Source: Myxococcus stipitatus
GTDB lineage: Bacteria; Myxococcota; Myxococcia; Myxococcales; Myxococcaceae
Assembly: GCF_038561935.1 (NCBI RefSeq)
Contig: NZ_CP102770.1
Location: 4,464,001-4,528,000, forward strand
DNA length: 64,000 bases
Reading direction: 5' to 3'
Notes under the pieces: model-generated
The model's database searches: none
What the model was told of the DNA's origin: nothing
What the model saw: the letters and a program-made list of their open reading frames with translations, nothing else
Position numbers and translations under genes: made by a program
Shown: positions 51,201 through 59,527 of the stretch, piece after piece
Position numbering within the stretch: position 1 is the first letter of the stretch
Layout of the letters: every line of letters begins with the position of its first letter

Positions 51201-54200
51201 GTCCGGGCCGCCTGCGCGCGGAACTGCGCATGGATGCACAACGCCGCGTCGTCGGCCTGCGCGGGGGTGAGGTCGTTCCAGTCCACCAGCAGCCGGCGCG
51301 TCTCCTCCGCGTCGAGCAGCGGCAGGTCGTCCACCTTCAGCTCCACGGCCTCCACCGCCGCGCGCAGCACCGTCTCGAAGTGGCTGGCGAGCCGCGCCAC
51401 CGTCGCGGGAGCGAAGAGGTCCGTGCGGTACTCGAGCGCACCGGACAAGCCGTCCGCCGTCTCGACGAGGGAGAGCTGGAGGTCGAACTTCGACGTGCCC
51501 TCCACCGCGCCGTCCGGCACGGGGAGCACCGGGCGCCACTCCATGCCCGGCACCGTGAGGTCGGTGGGCGGGAGCGCCTCCAGGAGGAGCGCCGTCTGGA
51601 AGAGCGGGTTGTCCGCGCCGCCTCGGGGCACACGCGCGGAGGCCACGACGTCCTCGAACGGGAGGTCCGCGTGGGCCAGGGCCTCGTGGAACGTCCGCCG
51701 CGTGCGGGCGAGCAGCTCACGGAAGCTCGGCTGACCGGCGAGGTCCGCGCGCAGCGCGAGCGTGTGCGCGAAGAAGCCCAGCACGTCGCGCAGCTCGGGC
51801 CGCTCGCGGTTCGCCACCACCGTGCCCACGGCGAAGTCTTCCTGTCCGCTGTAGCGGTGGAGCAGCGCCGTCCACGCCGCCGTCAGCGTGATGAAGAGCG
51901 TGCAGCCCTCGCGACGGCCCAAGGCGCGCAGGGACTCCACCAGCGAGCGGTCCAGCGTGAGGCGGTGCAGCGCGCCCTGGACTCTCGGCTCGCGGGGCCG
52001 CGTGAAGTCCGTGGGCAGCTCCAGCCGAGGCAGCCCCGCGAGCTGCTTCGCCCAGTACGCACGCTGTCCGTCGAGCAGCGGGCCCAGGCCCTGCTGCCAG
52101 CGCGAGTAGTCCGCGTAGTGGAGGCGGGGAGGGGGAAGCTTCGCGTCGGTGTCAGAGACCTGCGCGCGATACAGCGCGGCGAGCTCGCGGCCCAGCACGC
52201 CCACGGACCAGCCGTCGGTCACGATGTGGTGCTGGGTCATGAGCAGCCGGTGCTCGTTGTCGCCCAGCCGCACCAGCGTCGCGCGCACGGTGGGGCCTTC
52301 CATCAGGCGGAAGGGCTCTCGCGCCTGCTCCAACGCCAGACGGTGCAGCGCCGCCTCTCGCGCCTCGGGCTTCTCGGAGCGCAGGTCGACCTGCGGCAAG
52401 GGCAGCGACGCGGGGGCGCGAACGACGAGCCGCGGCTGGCCCTCCACCTCGGGGAAGGCCGCGTTCAACAGCGGATGGCGCGTGAGCAGCGCATCCAGGC
52501 TCCGCCGCAGGGCCTCCCCATCCAGCGGCCCGCCGAGGTGGAGCTGGAAGTGGACGTTGTACAGCGCGCTGTCCGGCACCAGCCGGTCCAGGAACCACAG
52601 CCGCAGCTGGCCCGACGACAGCGGCAGCTCCCCATCGCGAGGGCCCGCCGTCAGCGGGGGCGCCGCGAGCGAGAAGTCCGGCCGCACGCCCTGCCACGCC
52701 TCCAGGAGCTTGTCGGCCGCGGCCTCCAGCGTCTGGCTCATCCAGAGGAACGCGGCGGGGAGTGCCACGCCCAGCTCCGACTCCAGCAGCCCGTGGAGCT
52801 CCAGCACCATCAGCGAGTCCAGGCCCAGGCTCGCGAGCGACGAGTCGCCCTGGAGCTTGCGGACATCCACGCGCAGCGTCCGCGCCACGGCGTGCCGCAG
52901 GAACTCCTCCACGTGCGCGCGGCGCTCCGTCTCGGACGCGGTGACGAGCAGCTCCTTCAGCGGGAGCGTCGGAGCCGGAGGCGCGGCGACGGGCTCGGTC
53001 TCCGCCACCGACAGCTCGACGACCTCCAGCTCGCCCGCCAGGTACGCGGCCTTGGTGGCGCGGCGTTGAATCTTCCCGCTCGACGTCTTGGGGATGCTGC
53101 GGGCCTGGAGCAGCACGATGCCATGCGCGTGGACGGTGTGTTGCTCCGCGAGCCGCTGACGCACGGCCGCGACCACCGCGGAGGCGTCGAAGCCGTCGCG
53201 CACGTCCACTTCCAGGGCGACAAAAAGCCGCTCCTCGCCCTCCACGTCCACGCTGAAGGCCGCGCTGCAGCCCGCGCGCACCGCGCGGTGGGCCCGCTCC
53301 GCGTCCATCTCCAGGTCCTGCGGATACAGGTTGCGGCCGCGGATGATGAGCAGGTCCTTCAAGCGGCCGGTGACGAAGAGCTCGCCCGAGGCCGAGAGGA
53401 ACGCCAGGTCGCCCGTGCGCAGGAAGGGCCCCTCGCCCGAGGCCAGCCTCGCGTCGAACGCGTGGGCCGTCTCTTCCGGACGCGCCCAGTAGCCCTGCGC
53501 CACGCTGGGGCCTGAGACCCAGATCTCTCCCACCGAGTTCGCCGGGAGCACTTCACGCGATTCGGGATGGACGATGAGCACGCGCTGATCCGGCGCGCTG
53601 ACGCCCGCGCCCACCAGCGTGCGAGTGCCAGGGGCGTCCGCCGCCGCTTCCTCGGCGCGGCCGTGCTCCATCGCGTCCGAGACGAACTGGCCGTGGACGT
53701 AGGGCTGGCCCTTGGTTCCACCCGTGACGATGAGCGTCGTCTCCGCCAGGCCGTAGCAGGGGTAGAAAGCCGTGCGCCGGAAGCCGCAGGGGGCGAAGGT
53801 CTCCGCGAAGCGCTCCAGCGTCTCGCGCCGCACCGGCTCCGCGCCGTTGAAGGCCAGGTCCCAGCTGTGCAGCTTCAGCTTCGCGCGGTCCTCCTCGGTC
53901 GCCTTCCTCACGCACAAGTCGTACGCGAAGTTGGGACCTCCGCTGCACGTGGCCTGGTAGTGGGAGATGGCCTCCAGCCAGCGCAGCGGGCGCTGCAGGA
54001 AGGAGATGGGCGACATGAGCGTGCAGGGGAAGCCCAGGTAGAGCGGCTGGAGCACCTTCCCGATGAGGCCCATGTCATGGAACATGGGCAGCCAGCCCAT
54101 GCCCGACGAGCGCGACGCATCCAGCCCGAAGCCTCGGGTGATGAACGCCTCGTTGTGCAGGATGTTGGCGTGGCTCACCATCACGCCCTTGGGGTTGCCC

Positions 54201-54757
54201 GTGGAGCCGGAGGTGTACTGGAGGAACGCCAGCGTGTTGCCCTCCAGCTCCGGACGGCGCCAGTCCGCCGCGAGGCCCTCCGGCACCGAGTCGCTCGCCA
54301 GCCACTGGAGCTCCGCCAGCTCCGGCGCCTGCGGCTTGAACAGCTCCGACATGTCCACGATGAACTGCGTGGTGAGCACGTAGCGCGCGCCGCAGTCCTG
54401 CGCGATGGCGCGCAGGCGGGGCAGGGTGCGCTCCAGGCGCGTCGGGTCCGGCGGATAGCACGGCACCGCGATGACGCCCCCGTACAGGCAGCCCATGAAG
54501 CCCGCGACGAACTCCATCCCGGGCGGATACAGCAGCAGCGCACGCTCACCCGTCGCACCCGAAGCCCGCAGCTGCGCGCCCAACGCCCGCGCCCGCGCGT
54601 CCAGCCTCGCGTAGCTCCACTCCTCCACCGGGCCGTCCACGTCGCCCGACTCCAGGAAGCGGTAGAGCAACGCGTCTCCGCGCACCTGTGCGCGATAGCC
54701 CAGCAGGTCGACGAGGTTGTGGAAGTCACCCACGGACTTTTCGTTGCGCTGATTCAT
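48290..54757 (-). CDS. FAAL-ACP-C-A(Gly, with inserted monooxygenase)-PCP loading and first NRPS module
   Basis: 2155 aa from ATG 54757 (GGGGAG upstream; in-frame upstream codons lack a ribosome site). FAAL, residues about 1-590: fatty-acyl-AMP ligase with TSGSTGNPKG and GRNLYPQDLE, which activates a free fatty acid. ACP: GLDSL near 644. C: from 711, HHIVTDGWS near 844, a lipo-initiation condensation. A: from 1174, A4 FDISVLEL near 1367, A5 NMYGPTETTI near 1827, A10 PNGKVDRKALP near 2027; code D-I-L-Q-M-G-M-I, glycine-type. Between A4 and A5 lies a luciferase-like monooxygenase of about 340 aa. PCP: GGHS near 2081. The C-terminal tail is basic (KRQLESMKRQQQRARK). The likely product is N-acyl-glycyl-PCP, alpha-hydroxylated, passed to the first PKS. 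MtaG/MelG of myxothiazol and melithiazol are the known precedent for this fusion. Confidence 0.96.
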   Translation of the reverse strand: MNQRNEKSVGDFHNLVDLLGYRAQVRGDALLYRFLESGDVDGPVEEWSYARLDARARALGAQLRASGATGERALLLYPPGMEFVAGFMGCLYGGVIAVPCYPPDPTRLERTLPRLRAIAQDCGARYVLTTQFIVDMSELFKPQAPELAELQWLASDSVPEGLAADWRRPELEGNTLAFLQYTSGSTGNPKGVMVSHANILHNEAFITRGFGLDASRSSGMGWLPMFHDMGLIGKVLQPLYLGFPCTLMSPISFLQRPLRWLEAISHYQATCSGGPNFAYDLCVRKATEEDRAKLKLHSWDLAFNGAEPVRRETLERFAETFAPCGFRRTAFYPCYGLAETTLIVTGGTKGQPYVHGQFVSDAMEHGRAEEAAADAPGTRTLVGAGVSAPDQRVLIVHPESREVLPANSVGEIWVSGPSVAQGYWARPEETAHAFDARLASGEGPFLRTGDLAFLSASGELFVTGRLKDLLIIRGRNLYPQDLEMDAERAHRAVRAGCSAAFSVDVEGEERLFVALEVDVRDGFDASAVVAAVRQRLAEQHTVHAHGIVLLQARSIPKTSSGKIQRRATKAAYLAGELEVVELSVAETEPVAAPPAPTLPLKELLVTASETERRAHVEEFLRHAVARTLRVDVRKLQGDSSLASLGLDSLMVLELHGLLESELGVALPAAFLWMSQTLEAAADKLLEAWQGVRPDFSLAAPPLTAGPRDGELPLSSGQLRLWFLDRLVPDSALYNVHFQLHLGGPLDGEALRRSLDALLTRHPLLNAAFPEVEGQPRLVVRAPASLPLPQVDLRSEKPEAREAALHRLALEQAREPFRLMEGPTVRATLVRLGDNEHRLLMTQHHIVTDGWSVGVLGRELAALYRAQVSDTDAKLPPPRLHYADYSRWQQGLGPLLDGQRAYWAKQLAGLPRLELPTDFTRPREPRVQGALHRLTLDRSLVESLRALGRREGCTLFITLTAAWTALLHRYSGQEDFAVGTVVANRERPELRDVLGFFAHTLALRADLAGQPSFRELLARTRRTFHEALAHADLPFEDVVASARVPRGGADNPLFQTALLLEALPPTDLTVPGMEWRPVLPVPDGAVEGTSKFDLQLSLVETADGLSGALEYRTDLFAPATVARLASHFETVLRAAVEAVELKVDDLPLLDAEETRRLLVDWNDLTPAQADDAALCIHAQFRAQAARTPDAVAVAGDDATLTYAELEGRANALAWRLRDAGVGPEVRVGLCLERSAAMMVAMLGVLKAGGAYVPLDPDYPRERLAFMLEDSGAAVLLTETHLQGSIPPGRARVVLLDDASVDARETRDVPPASGTSTSSLAYVIYTSGSTGRPKGVMVPHGGVANFFTAMDARLGHQPVGSWLAVTSISFDISVLELLWTLTRGFKVVVQGEGALLKAPSRVATARRKPMELSLFYFADDAEKSTGDRYRLLMEGAKFADRHGFAAVWTPERHFHAFGGLYPSPAVASAAIAAVTERVAIRAGSVVLPLHHPVRVAEEWALVDNLSKGRVGISVASGWHANDFVFAPERYEKRRELMMEGLETVRRLWRGETLKMQGGAGAQVDVTLRPRPIQKDLPVWLTAAGNPDTFITAGRMGCHVLTHLLGQTWDDLEKKLGLYRDAWRAAGHAGDGHVTLMLHTFIGEDAAQVRAVVEKPFRDYLRSSADLMRGLGRTLGVDLDTATEADLDRLAAQAFERYFETSGLFGTPRSVRERMEQLRALGVDEVGCLIDFGIPAETVLASLPRLHEVKCQADRDGRRASTARSIPLNLREHAVTHLQCTPSLARALMAEPETVEALAGLRRLMVGGEALPSSLGTSLRQALGEGARLLNMYGPTETTIWSSTHDVRDESGPVASIGSPFSRTQFYLLDAKLRPVPVGVPGELFIGGAGVVRGYLSRPELTAERFVPDPFSREPGARVYRTGDRARWRDDGTVEFLGRVDHQLKVRGFRIEAGEIEAVLSARPEVREAVVVAREDTPGDVRLVAYVVARDGQTVDATALRDAVALRLPEHMVPSLLVTLPALPLTPNGKVDRKALPAPTAARASRAAYVAPQSQLEMQISDVWKQVLNVDQVGVDDNFFDLGGHSLLMVQVHARLKAVLGSELPLLKLLEHPTVSALARYLRQGPASNVTPVESAQDRAKRQLESMKRQQQRARKQG
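49520..50540 (-). other. Luciferase-like (FMN-dependent) monooxygenase domain inserted in A domain
   Basis: About residues 1406-1746 of the FAAL protein, from MELSLFYFADDAEKS to SLPRLHEV. Seen motifs: WTPERHFHAFGGLYPSP, RAGSVVLPLHHPVRVAEEW, GVASGWH-like ISVASGWHANDFVFAPERY, LPVWLTAAGNPDTF. These mark the natural-product luciferase-like monooxygenase subfamily found inside PKS/NRPS proteins. In MtaG-type enzymes this domain hydroxylates the alpha carbon of tethered glycine. Here it lies in the first module, so the hydroxylated residue would be internal to the product or break down to a fatty amide. Confidence 0.9.
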
Positions 54758-55137
54758 GCGTACTCCCCGGCGGACGGCTCGACGAGATGATGGTGCCGTG
54801 TGCTCGGGGAGTTGTTTTCTCCCCAAGCGACTTCACGAAGGAAATGACTGTGAAGTCCTTGTTCCCCTGGCAGCGCGAGACTCCGGCAAACCACCTCGTC
54901 GAGAGGTTGGCCGAGCATCTCTCCCTCGTCTGACGCGAGTGGCCCGCTGCCGCACGAAGTCACGTCGCTGTATTCCAGAGCCGCGAACAAAGAAAATAAG
55001 GTCGAAGTTGCAGCATGCCCTATAGCTTCATCTCTTGTTTTATCGTGATTGTCCAGTGAGCCCAAAATCGGAGTAAGGCCGTGGTTTTCGCGGCTCCGGG
55101 ACTTCACTGAAATGAAGAGAAACGCTCGCGAGACCCC
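54758..55137. promoter_or_regulatory. Divergent intergenic region between megasynthase operon and P450 gene
   Basis: 380 bp without a credible gene, clearly richer in A+T than its surroundings, especially 54980-55070. It must hold the promoter of the minus-strand operon of more than 54.7 kb and probably that of the plus-strand P450 gene. I could not identify a convincing sigma-70 or sigma-54 pair or an operator by eye, so no precise site is proposed. Confidence 0.5.
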
Positions 55138-56487
55138 ATGGATTCGACCCACGTTTCGTCGCACCCGCCCAGCCCTTGGGGGCTACCGCTCTGGGGCCAC
55201 CTGTTGCGCCATGATCGCGACCCTCTGGGGTTCGTCGTCGAGTGCTTCCGCAAGCATGGCGACGTGGTCCGTCTCAAGCTCGGTGGTGAAACGACCTATC
55301 TGGTGAGTCACCCGGATCACGTCCGGTACTTCCTCACGGAGAACGCCAACAACTACGCGAAACCCCCGCTGGTGAATGACCCCTTCCTGGGCAACGGGCT
55401 GTTCGTGAGCGAGGGCACCTACTGGCGACGGCAGCGGCGGCTCGTCCAGCCCTCGTTCCACCGCGAGCGGCTCAACGGCCTGCTGTCGGGCATGGCGGGC
55501 CTCATCGACGGGATGTTGAAGTCCTGGGAGGAGCGCGCCCGGGCCGCGCAGCCGCTCGATATCGCGGAGGAGATGGGCATCCTCTCCCTGCACATGACGA
55601 CGCGGGCGCTGTACTCGGAGGTGCCCGACGCGCCGACGACGGCGGCCGTCCGGCGGATGATGCACACCTTCAACGCGCGCGAGACCCTGCTGGCGCGCGT
55701 GCTCCGGCTGGAGCGGCTGCCGCTCTACCGGCGCAAGTGGGCGGACTTCTTCGACACGCAGCGGCTGATGCGCCGCAAGGCGAAGGAGGTCGTCGAGCGG
55801 CGCCGCGAGGGCGGGCCCGAGGACGACATCATGGCGATGCTCGTCGCGGCGAGAGACCGCGACACGGGCGAGGCCATGACGGAGAAGGAGCTGCGGGACG
55901 AGTTCATGAACCTGTTCTCGGGGAACGAGGGCCCCGGGGCCGCGCTCGCGTGGGGCTGGCACCTGCTGTCACTCCACCCGGAGATCGCCGACCGGCTCGC
56001 CTCCGAGAGCGCCGCGGTGCTGGACGGCCGCGCGCCGACGCTGGAGGACCTGCCTCGGCTGCGCTACGCGACGCAGGTGTTCGAGGAGTCGCTCCGGCTG
56101 TACCCCACGGCCTGGAAGCTGGTGCGGGTGGCGGGAGCGGCGGACACGCTGGGCAAGTACCCGGTGGCGCCCGGGACAGTCATCATGGCCATCTCGTACA
56201 TCATCCACCGGCACCCGGAGTTCTGGTCCTCGCCGGAGGTCTTCGACCCGGAGCGCTTCGCGCCAGGCGCCCCCGCACGGCACAAGTTCGCCTACGTGCC
56301 GTTCGGTGGGGGGCAGCACATCTGCATCGCCAACAACCTGTCGCTGATGTTCGGAGCGCTGGTCCTGGCCATGGTCTCCCAGCGCTTCCGCCTCCGCGGC
56401 ATCCCGGGGCGGCGGGTGGACATCCATCCGGGCATCTCGCTGCTGCCCCGGGGCGGGCTCCCGATGACGCTGGAGCCTCGGCGCTGA
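55138..56487 (+). CDS. Cytochrome P450
   Basis: 449 aa heme monooxygenase, soluble, no membrane anchor seen. Motifs: C-helix WRRQR near residue 97; K-helix ESLR at 317-320; heme loop FGGGQHICIA with ligand Cys396, where the usual Arg is His and the last Gly is Ala. The I-helix segment reads SGNEGPGAAL (about 261-270) instead of (A/G)GxxTT, so the conserved oxygen-activating Thr is missing. The overall layout (GTYWRRQRRLVQPSFH, FEESLRLYPTAW) is that of the CYP4/CYP102-like clan. It diverges from the megasynthase operon across a shared intergenic region and meets the dioxygenase gene tail to tail 10 bases apart. A tailoring role such as hydroxylation of the acyl chain or a peptidyl residue is inferred only. 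No redox partner gene is visible. Confidence 0.93.
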   Translation: MDSTHVSSHPPSPWGLPLWGHLLRHDRDPLGFVVECFRKHGDVVRLKLGGETTYLVSHPDHVRYFLTENANNYAKPPLVNDPFLGNGLFVSEGTYWRRQRRLVQPSFHRERLNGLLSGMAGLIDGMLKSWEERARAAQPLDIAEEMGILSLHMTTRALYSEVPDAPTTAAVRRMMHTFNARETLLARVLRLERLPLYRRKWADFFDTQRLMRRKAKEVVERRREGGPEDDIMAMLVAARDRDTGEAMTEKELRDEFMNLFSGNEGPGAALAWGWHLLSLHPEIADRLASESAAVLDGRAPTLEDLPRLRYATQVFEESLRLYPTAWKLVRVAGAADTLGKYPVAPGTVIMAISYIIHRHPEFWSSPEVFDPERFAPGAPARHKFAYVPFGGGQHICIANNLSLMFGALVLAMVSQRFRLRGIPGRRVDIHPGISLLPRGGLPMTLEPRR

Positions 56488-56497
56488 AGCCCCGGGC

Positions 56498-57571
56498 TCA
56501 GCTCGCGGCGCGCACGGCCTCCTGCTCCTTGGCCGCGTAGAGCGCCTGGATGTTGGCGCCACCAAAGCCACGAGCCTGGTGGCGCTGGATGACCTCGAAG
56601 AAGAGCGTGCGGCGCGCGTGCTGCGAGCGGGTGAAGACCTGCAACAGCGCGCCCCATGCGTCGCGGTCCATCAGGATGTTGCGCGCCTGCAGTGGCTCGC
56701 GCTCGAACGGGCTCAGCGTGCCGAGCCGCGCCTCCAGGCCCTCGTAGTAGCCCTGGGGCGCATCCAGCAGGCTCACCCCGTGCTGGCGGAGGGCATCCAC
56801 CGCGCGGGCGATGTCGTTCGACAGGAAGGCGATGTGCTGCACGCCCGCGCCGCCGTGGGCGCCGATGAAGTCCTCCAGCTGGCCACGCCGGGTGCCGCTG
56901 ACGGGCTCCTGCAGCGGGAAGCAGACGCGGCCTCCCACTGACTGCACCACGCGCGAGCTCATCCCGCTGTACTCGGTGCGCACGTCCTCTCGGTGGGTCT
57001 GCTCGAAGCCGAGGACCGACTCGTAGAAACCGACGGTGTCCATCAGCGTGTGCGGTCGCAGCGCGAAGGCGAAGTGGTCCACCGCGGTGAACAGCGACGC
57101 GCCTCCCGACGGGCCCGCCTCCACCGGCAGGTAGCCGCTCGGCGGGAAGGAGGACGCGGGGGCGTCGCGCTGGATGAACGAGTGCACCCAGTCCCCCGGC
57201 CCCGCGATGGTGGCCCGCACCACGCGCTGCCCGTGGGACTCGGACGTGACGGGCTCCGCCACGGCCTTGGCCCCGCGGCGCACCGCCTCCGTGAAGGCCG
57301 CGTGCGCGTCCGGAGTCCCCAGCGCGATGTCGCGCACGCCGTCTCCATGCGCGCGGACGTAGGCGGCGACCTCGTTGTCGGCATTCAGGGCCGAGGTGAC
57401 GATGAGCCTCGCGGCGCCCTGCTCGAGCACGAAGGAGCGCCGCCCTGGCAGCCCTGTCTCCGGCCCGCCGCTGGCCACCATCCGGAAGCCCAGCGCATGG
57501 CAGAAGAAGTAGGACGAGAGGACCGCGTCACCCACGAACAGCTCGGCATGCTCCACTCCCGTGAACTCCAT
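56498..57571 (-). CDS. 4-hydroxymandelate synthase / 4-hydroxyphenylpyruvate dioxygenase family protein
   Basis: 357 aa from ATG 57571 (GAGG eight bases upstream); a TTG two codons earlier is possible. It is a vicinal-oxygen-chelate Fe(II) dioxygenase acting on 4-hydroxyphenylpyruvate. Metal ligands fit H166 (AVDHFAF), H246 (VQHIAFLSND) and E326 (LFFEVIQR). The C-terminal helix reads GFGGANIQALYAA; HPPDs normally have Phe (GNFKAL) where Ile341 stands, and Ile is the residue found in hydroxymandelate synthases such as HmaS. The start of the protein and VVQS also resemble HmaS. If so it makes 4-hydroxymandelate, the first step toward 4-hydroxyphenylglycine, but the matching oxidase and aminotransferase are not in the window. 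Ordinary tyrosine catabolism is the alternative. Confidence 0.85.
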   Translation of the reverse strand: MEFTGVEHAELFVGDAVLSSYFFCHALGFRMVASGGPETGLPGRRSFVLEQGAARLIVTSALNADNEVAAYVRAHGDGVRDIALGTPDAHAAFTEAVRRGAKAVAEPVTSESHGQRVVRATIAGPGDWVHSFIQRDAPASSFPPSGYLPVEAGPSGGASLFTAVDHFAFALRPHTLMDTVGFYESVLGFEQTHREDVRTEYSGMSSRVVQSVGGRVCFPLQEPVSGTRRGQLEDFIGAHGGAGVQHIAFLSNDIARAVDALRQHGVSLLDAPQGYYEGLEARLGTLSPFEREPLQARNILMDRDAWGALLQVFTRSQHARRTLFFEVIQRHQARGFGGANIQALYAAKEQEAVRAAS

Positions 57572-57716
57572 GCTCAAGACCTCGAATCAGGGGACATGGC
57601 CAGCCAGGAGAAATAGGGCGGGCGCGCCAGATATTTATTTCAAGCTATGTGTGAATAACACGACTTTCTGTATAGACATCTTGTTGCGGAGAGGTTGGAG
57701 GTCCTCGTGTCTGGCG
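57572..57716 (-). promoter_or_regulatory. AT-rich upstream region of the dioxygenase gene
   Basis: 145 bp between two minus-strand genes. The segment 57630-57680 is strikingly A+T rich for this genome (atatttatttcaagctatg, gtgtgaataacacgac), as expected for a promoter in a high-GC genome. It suggests the dioxygenase has its own promoter and is not simply read through from the ABC transporter gene. No defined -35/-10 pair is claimed. Confidence 0.4.
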
Positions 57717-59423
57717 TCAGCCCACCTGCATGGTGGGTGAGACAGCAGGCGTGGCGCCCTGGTCCGACACGAGCTGCCCGGACTCCAGCTTGAGGATGCG
57801 GTCCGCCAGGTGGAAGTAGCGGTCGTCGTGGCTGATGACGAAGACGAGCTTCCCCTGCTGTTTCAGCGAGGGCAGCAGCTCCCGGTAGAACAGCTCTCGG
57901 AAGACGGGGTCCTGGTCCGCGGCCCACTCGTCGAAGACGTAGATGGCGCGGTCCTCCAGGACGGAGGTGAGCAGGGCCAGGCGCTTGCGCTGTCCCTGGG
58001 AGAGCGCCACGGTGGACAGCCGGCCGTTCTCCACGCGCACCTTCTTCTCGAGCTGCAGCCGTGACAGGTAGGCACGGGCCTGGTCCTCCATGCCGGGGTG
58101 CTCCAGACCGAGCATTCGTTCAAAGAGGTGGAAGTCGAAGAAGACGGCGGAGAAGAGCTGCCGGTAGGCGCGCCGCGTGGCGGCCTCGACGGGGACTCCG
58201 TCCACGCGCAGCTCTCCCTTCTCCGGCACGTACAGCCCGGTGAAGAGCTTGGCCAGCGTCGTCTTGCCGCTGCCGTTGCCGCCGACCAGGAAGACGAGCT
58301 CGCCCCGGCGCAGCGTCGTGTTGATGGGGCCCAGGGTGAAGGTCGCGCCGTCGTGCTCGCGGTAGTAGCTGTGGGCGATGTCCGCCAGCTCGATGCGCTC
58401 GAAGCGCGGGTTGATGACGGCGTCGCGGGACGGGGGCTGCGGGTCCTGCAGCGACAGGCCCAGCTTCTCCAGCTTCTTCATCGCGATGTGGCTGCGCGAC
58501 AGGTTCGGCCACTGGTGCATCAGGCCGTCGAGCGGCTGCTGGAGGTAGAGCACCACCAGCGCGTACGCGGCCAGGGTGGGCATCTCCACGGGCTGGAAGC
58601 GGGGGACGACGAACAGGATGATGCCGATGACCACCATCACCATGAAGCCGCCCCAGCCTCCGGCGATGATGAAGAGGTTGTTGGTGACGCGCGAGATGCG
58701 GGAGACCTCCTCGGCGGTGGGCTGGAGCTCCTTGTTGAAGAAGTCCTCGCTGCGCGCCTGGTGGAGCTGCAGCTCCTTGGACCCGTCGATGAGGGTCTGG
58801 AAGTGGGAGTAGAGCGCGTCGTGGCTCTCGCGGCGGCGGAAGAACTGCGAATAGGCGTAGCGGTTGGGCAGGGCCACGCTCGCGAGCACCACCGCGACGA
58901 CGCACAGGACCAACGCCAGCAGCGGGCCGGACAGCCACGCGAGGTAGACGAGGCACCCGGCCAGCGTGGCCAGGGAGATGATGACGCTGGGGATGACGGC
59001 GATGGTGGTGTTGATGACGGCGATGTCCTCCGTCAGCGCCGCCATCAGCTTGTGCTGCCCGGACTCCTCCAGCTTGCGCAGCGGGGCCTCCAGGATGCGC
59101 CGGCACAGCGACAGCCGCAGGTCCAGGAGCGCCATCTGCTGGAGGGAGTTGAGCTGCATCTGCGAGACGATGCGCAGCACGAGCACCGCCGCGGAGAGCC
59201 CGGCGAAGGCGGGCCCCAGCAGCAGGGCCTCCGCCACCGTGCGGGACGTCAACGCCTGGTTCATCACCGCGACGAGCGCCGCGCTGGAGGCGCCCGTGAG
59301 CATGCCGAGCAGCGCCGCGAAGATGATGGGAAATTTGGACTTCTGGAAGAGCAGGGCGAGCAATGACACGACGGCTCCAGGAGACCTGGATGGCTCGGAG
59401 ATACGAGCCATCGCCGCTTTCAT
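57717..59423 (-). CDS. Cyclic-peptide/lipopeptide exporter ABC transporter (SyrD/PvdE type)
   Basis: 568 aa half-transporter: about six membrane segments in the first 320 residues, then an ATPase domain. Walker A GGNGSGKTT near 383, signature LSQGQRKRL near 476, Walker B IYVFDEWAADQD near 498, H-loop SHDD. The short transmembrane part and FDEWAADQDP are typical of the TIGR01194-like family of NRPS-linked exporters (SyrD, PvdE), which move peptide products or precursors across the inner membrane. The start is either ATG 59423 or ATG 59411; neither has a strong ribosome site. As the only transporter in the window it is the natural export candidate for the megasynthase product, although the dioxygenase and P450 genes lie between. 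Confidence 0.93.
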   Translation of the reverse strand: MKAAMARISEPSRSPGAVVSLLALLFQKSKFPIIFAALLGMLTGASSAALVAVMNQALTSRTVAEALLLGPAFAGLSAAVLVLRIVSQMQLNSLQQMALLDLRLSLCRRILEAPLRKLEESGQHKLMAALTEDIAVINTTIAVIPSVIISLATLAGCLVYLAWLSGPLLALVLCVVAVVLASVALPNRYAYSQFFRRRESHDALYSHFQTLIDGSKELQLHQARSEDFFNKELQPTAEEVSRISRVTNNLFIIAGGWGGFMVMVVIGIILFVVPRFQPVEMPTLAAYALVVLYLQQPLDGLMHQWPNLSRSHIAMKKLEKLGLSLQDPQPPSRDAVINPRFERIELADIAHSYYREHDGATFTLGPINTTLRRGELVFLVGGNGSGKTTLAKLFTGLYVPEKGELRVDGVPVEAATRRAYRQLFSAVFFDFHLFERMLGLEHPGMEDQARAYLSRLQLEKKVRVENGRLSTVALSQGQRKRLALLTSVLEDRAIYVFDEWAADQDPVFRELFYRELLPSLKQQGKLVFVISHDDRYFHLADRILKLESGQLVSDQGATPAVSPTMQVG

Positions 59424-59527
59424 ATGTCATTGCCGCATGAAGTGATACCCGGGGGACACGTTGTTTCCAGGAGCAACCGGGCACGACGTGAGTGGCGGCC
59501 GTGTCAGGGGCGGGCGATATTGAAGGG

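Noticed and set aside
54758..54826. Upstream start extending the FAAL protein by 23 residues
   Set aside because: The extra residues (MGRKQLPEHTAPSSRR...) fit no FAAL N-terminus, and the ATG at 54757 has a good GGGGAG site.
54754..55164. Possible 136-codon minus-strand gene in the divergent intergenic region
   Set aside because: It overlaps the P450 start and the operon promoter area, has no ribosome site or recognisable motif, and the region is A+T-rich as expected for a promoter.
56465..56515. Bidirectional terminator between the convergent P450 and dioxygenase genes
   Set aside because: An inverted repeat around gagcc/ggctc exists, but the stem is short and mismatched and no T run follows.
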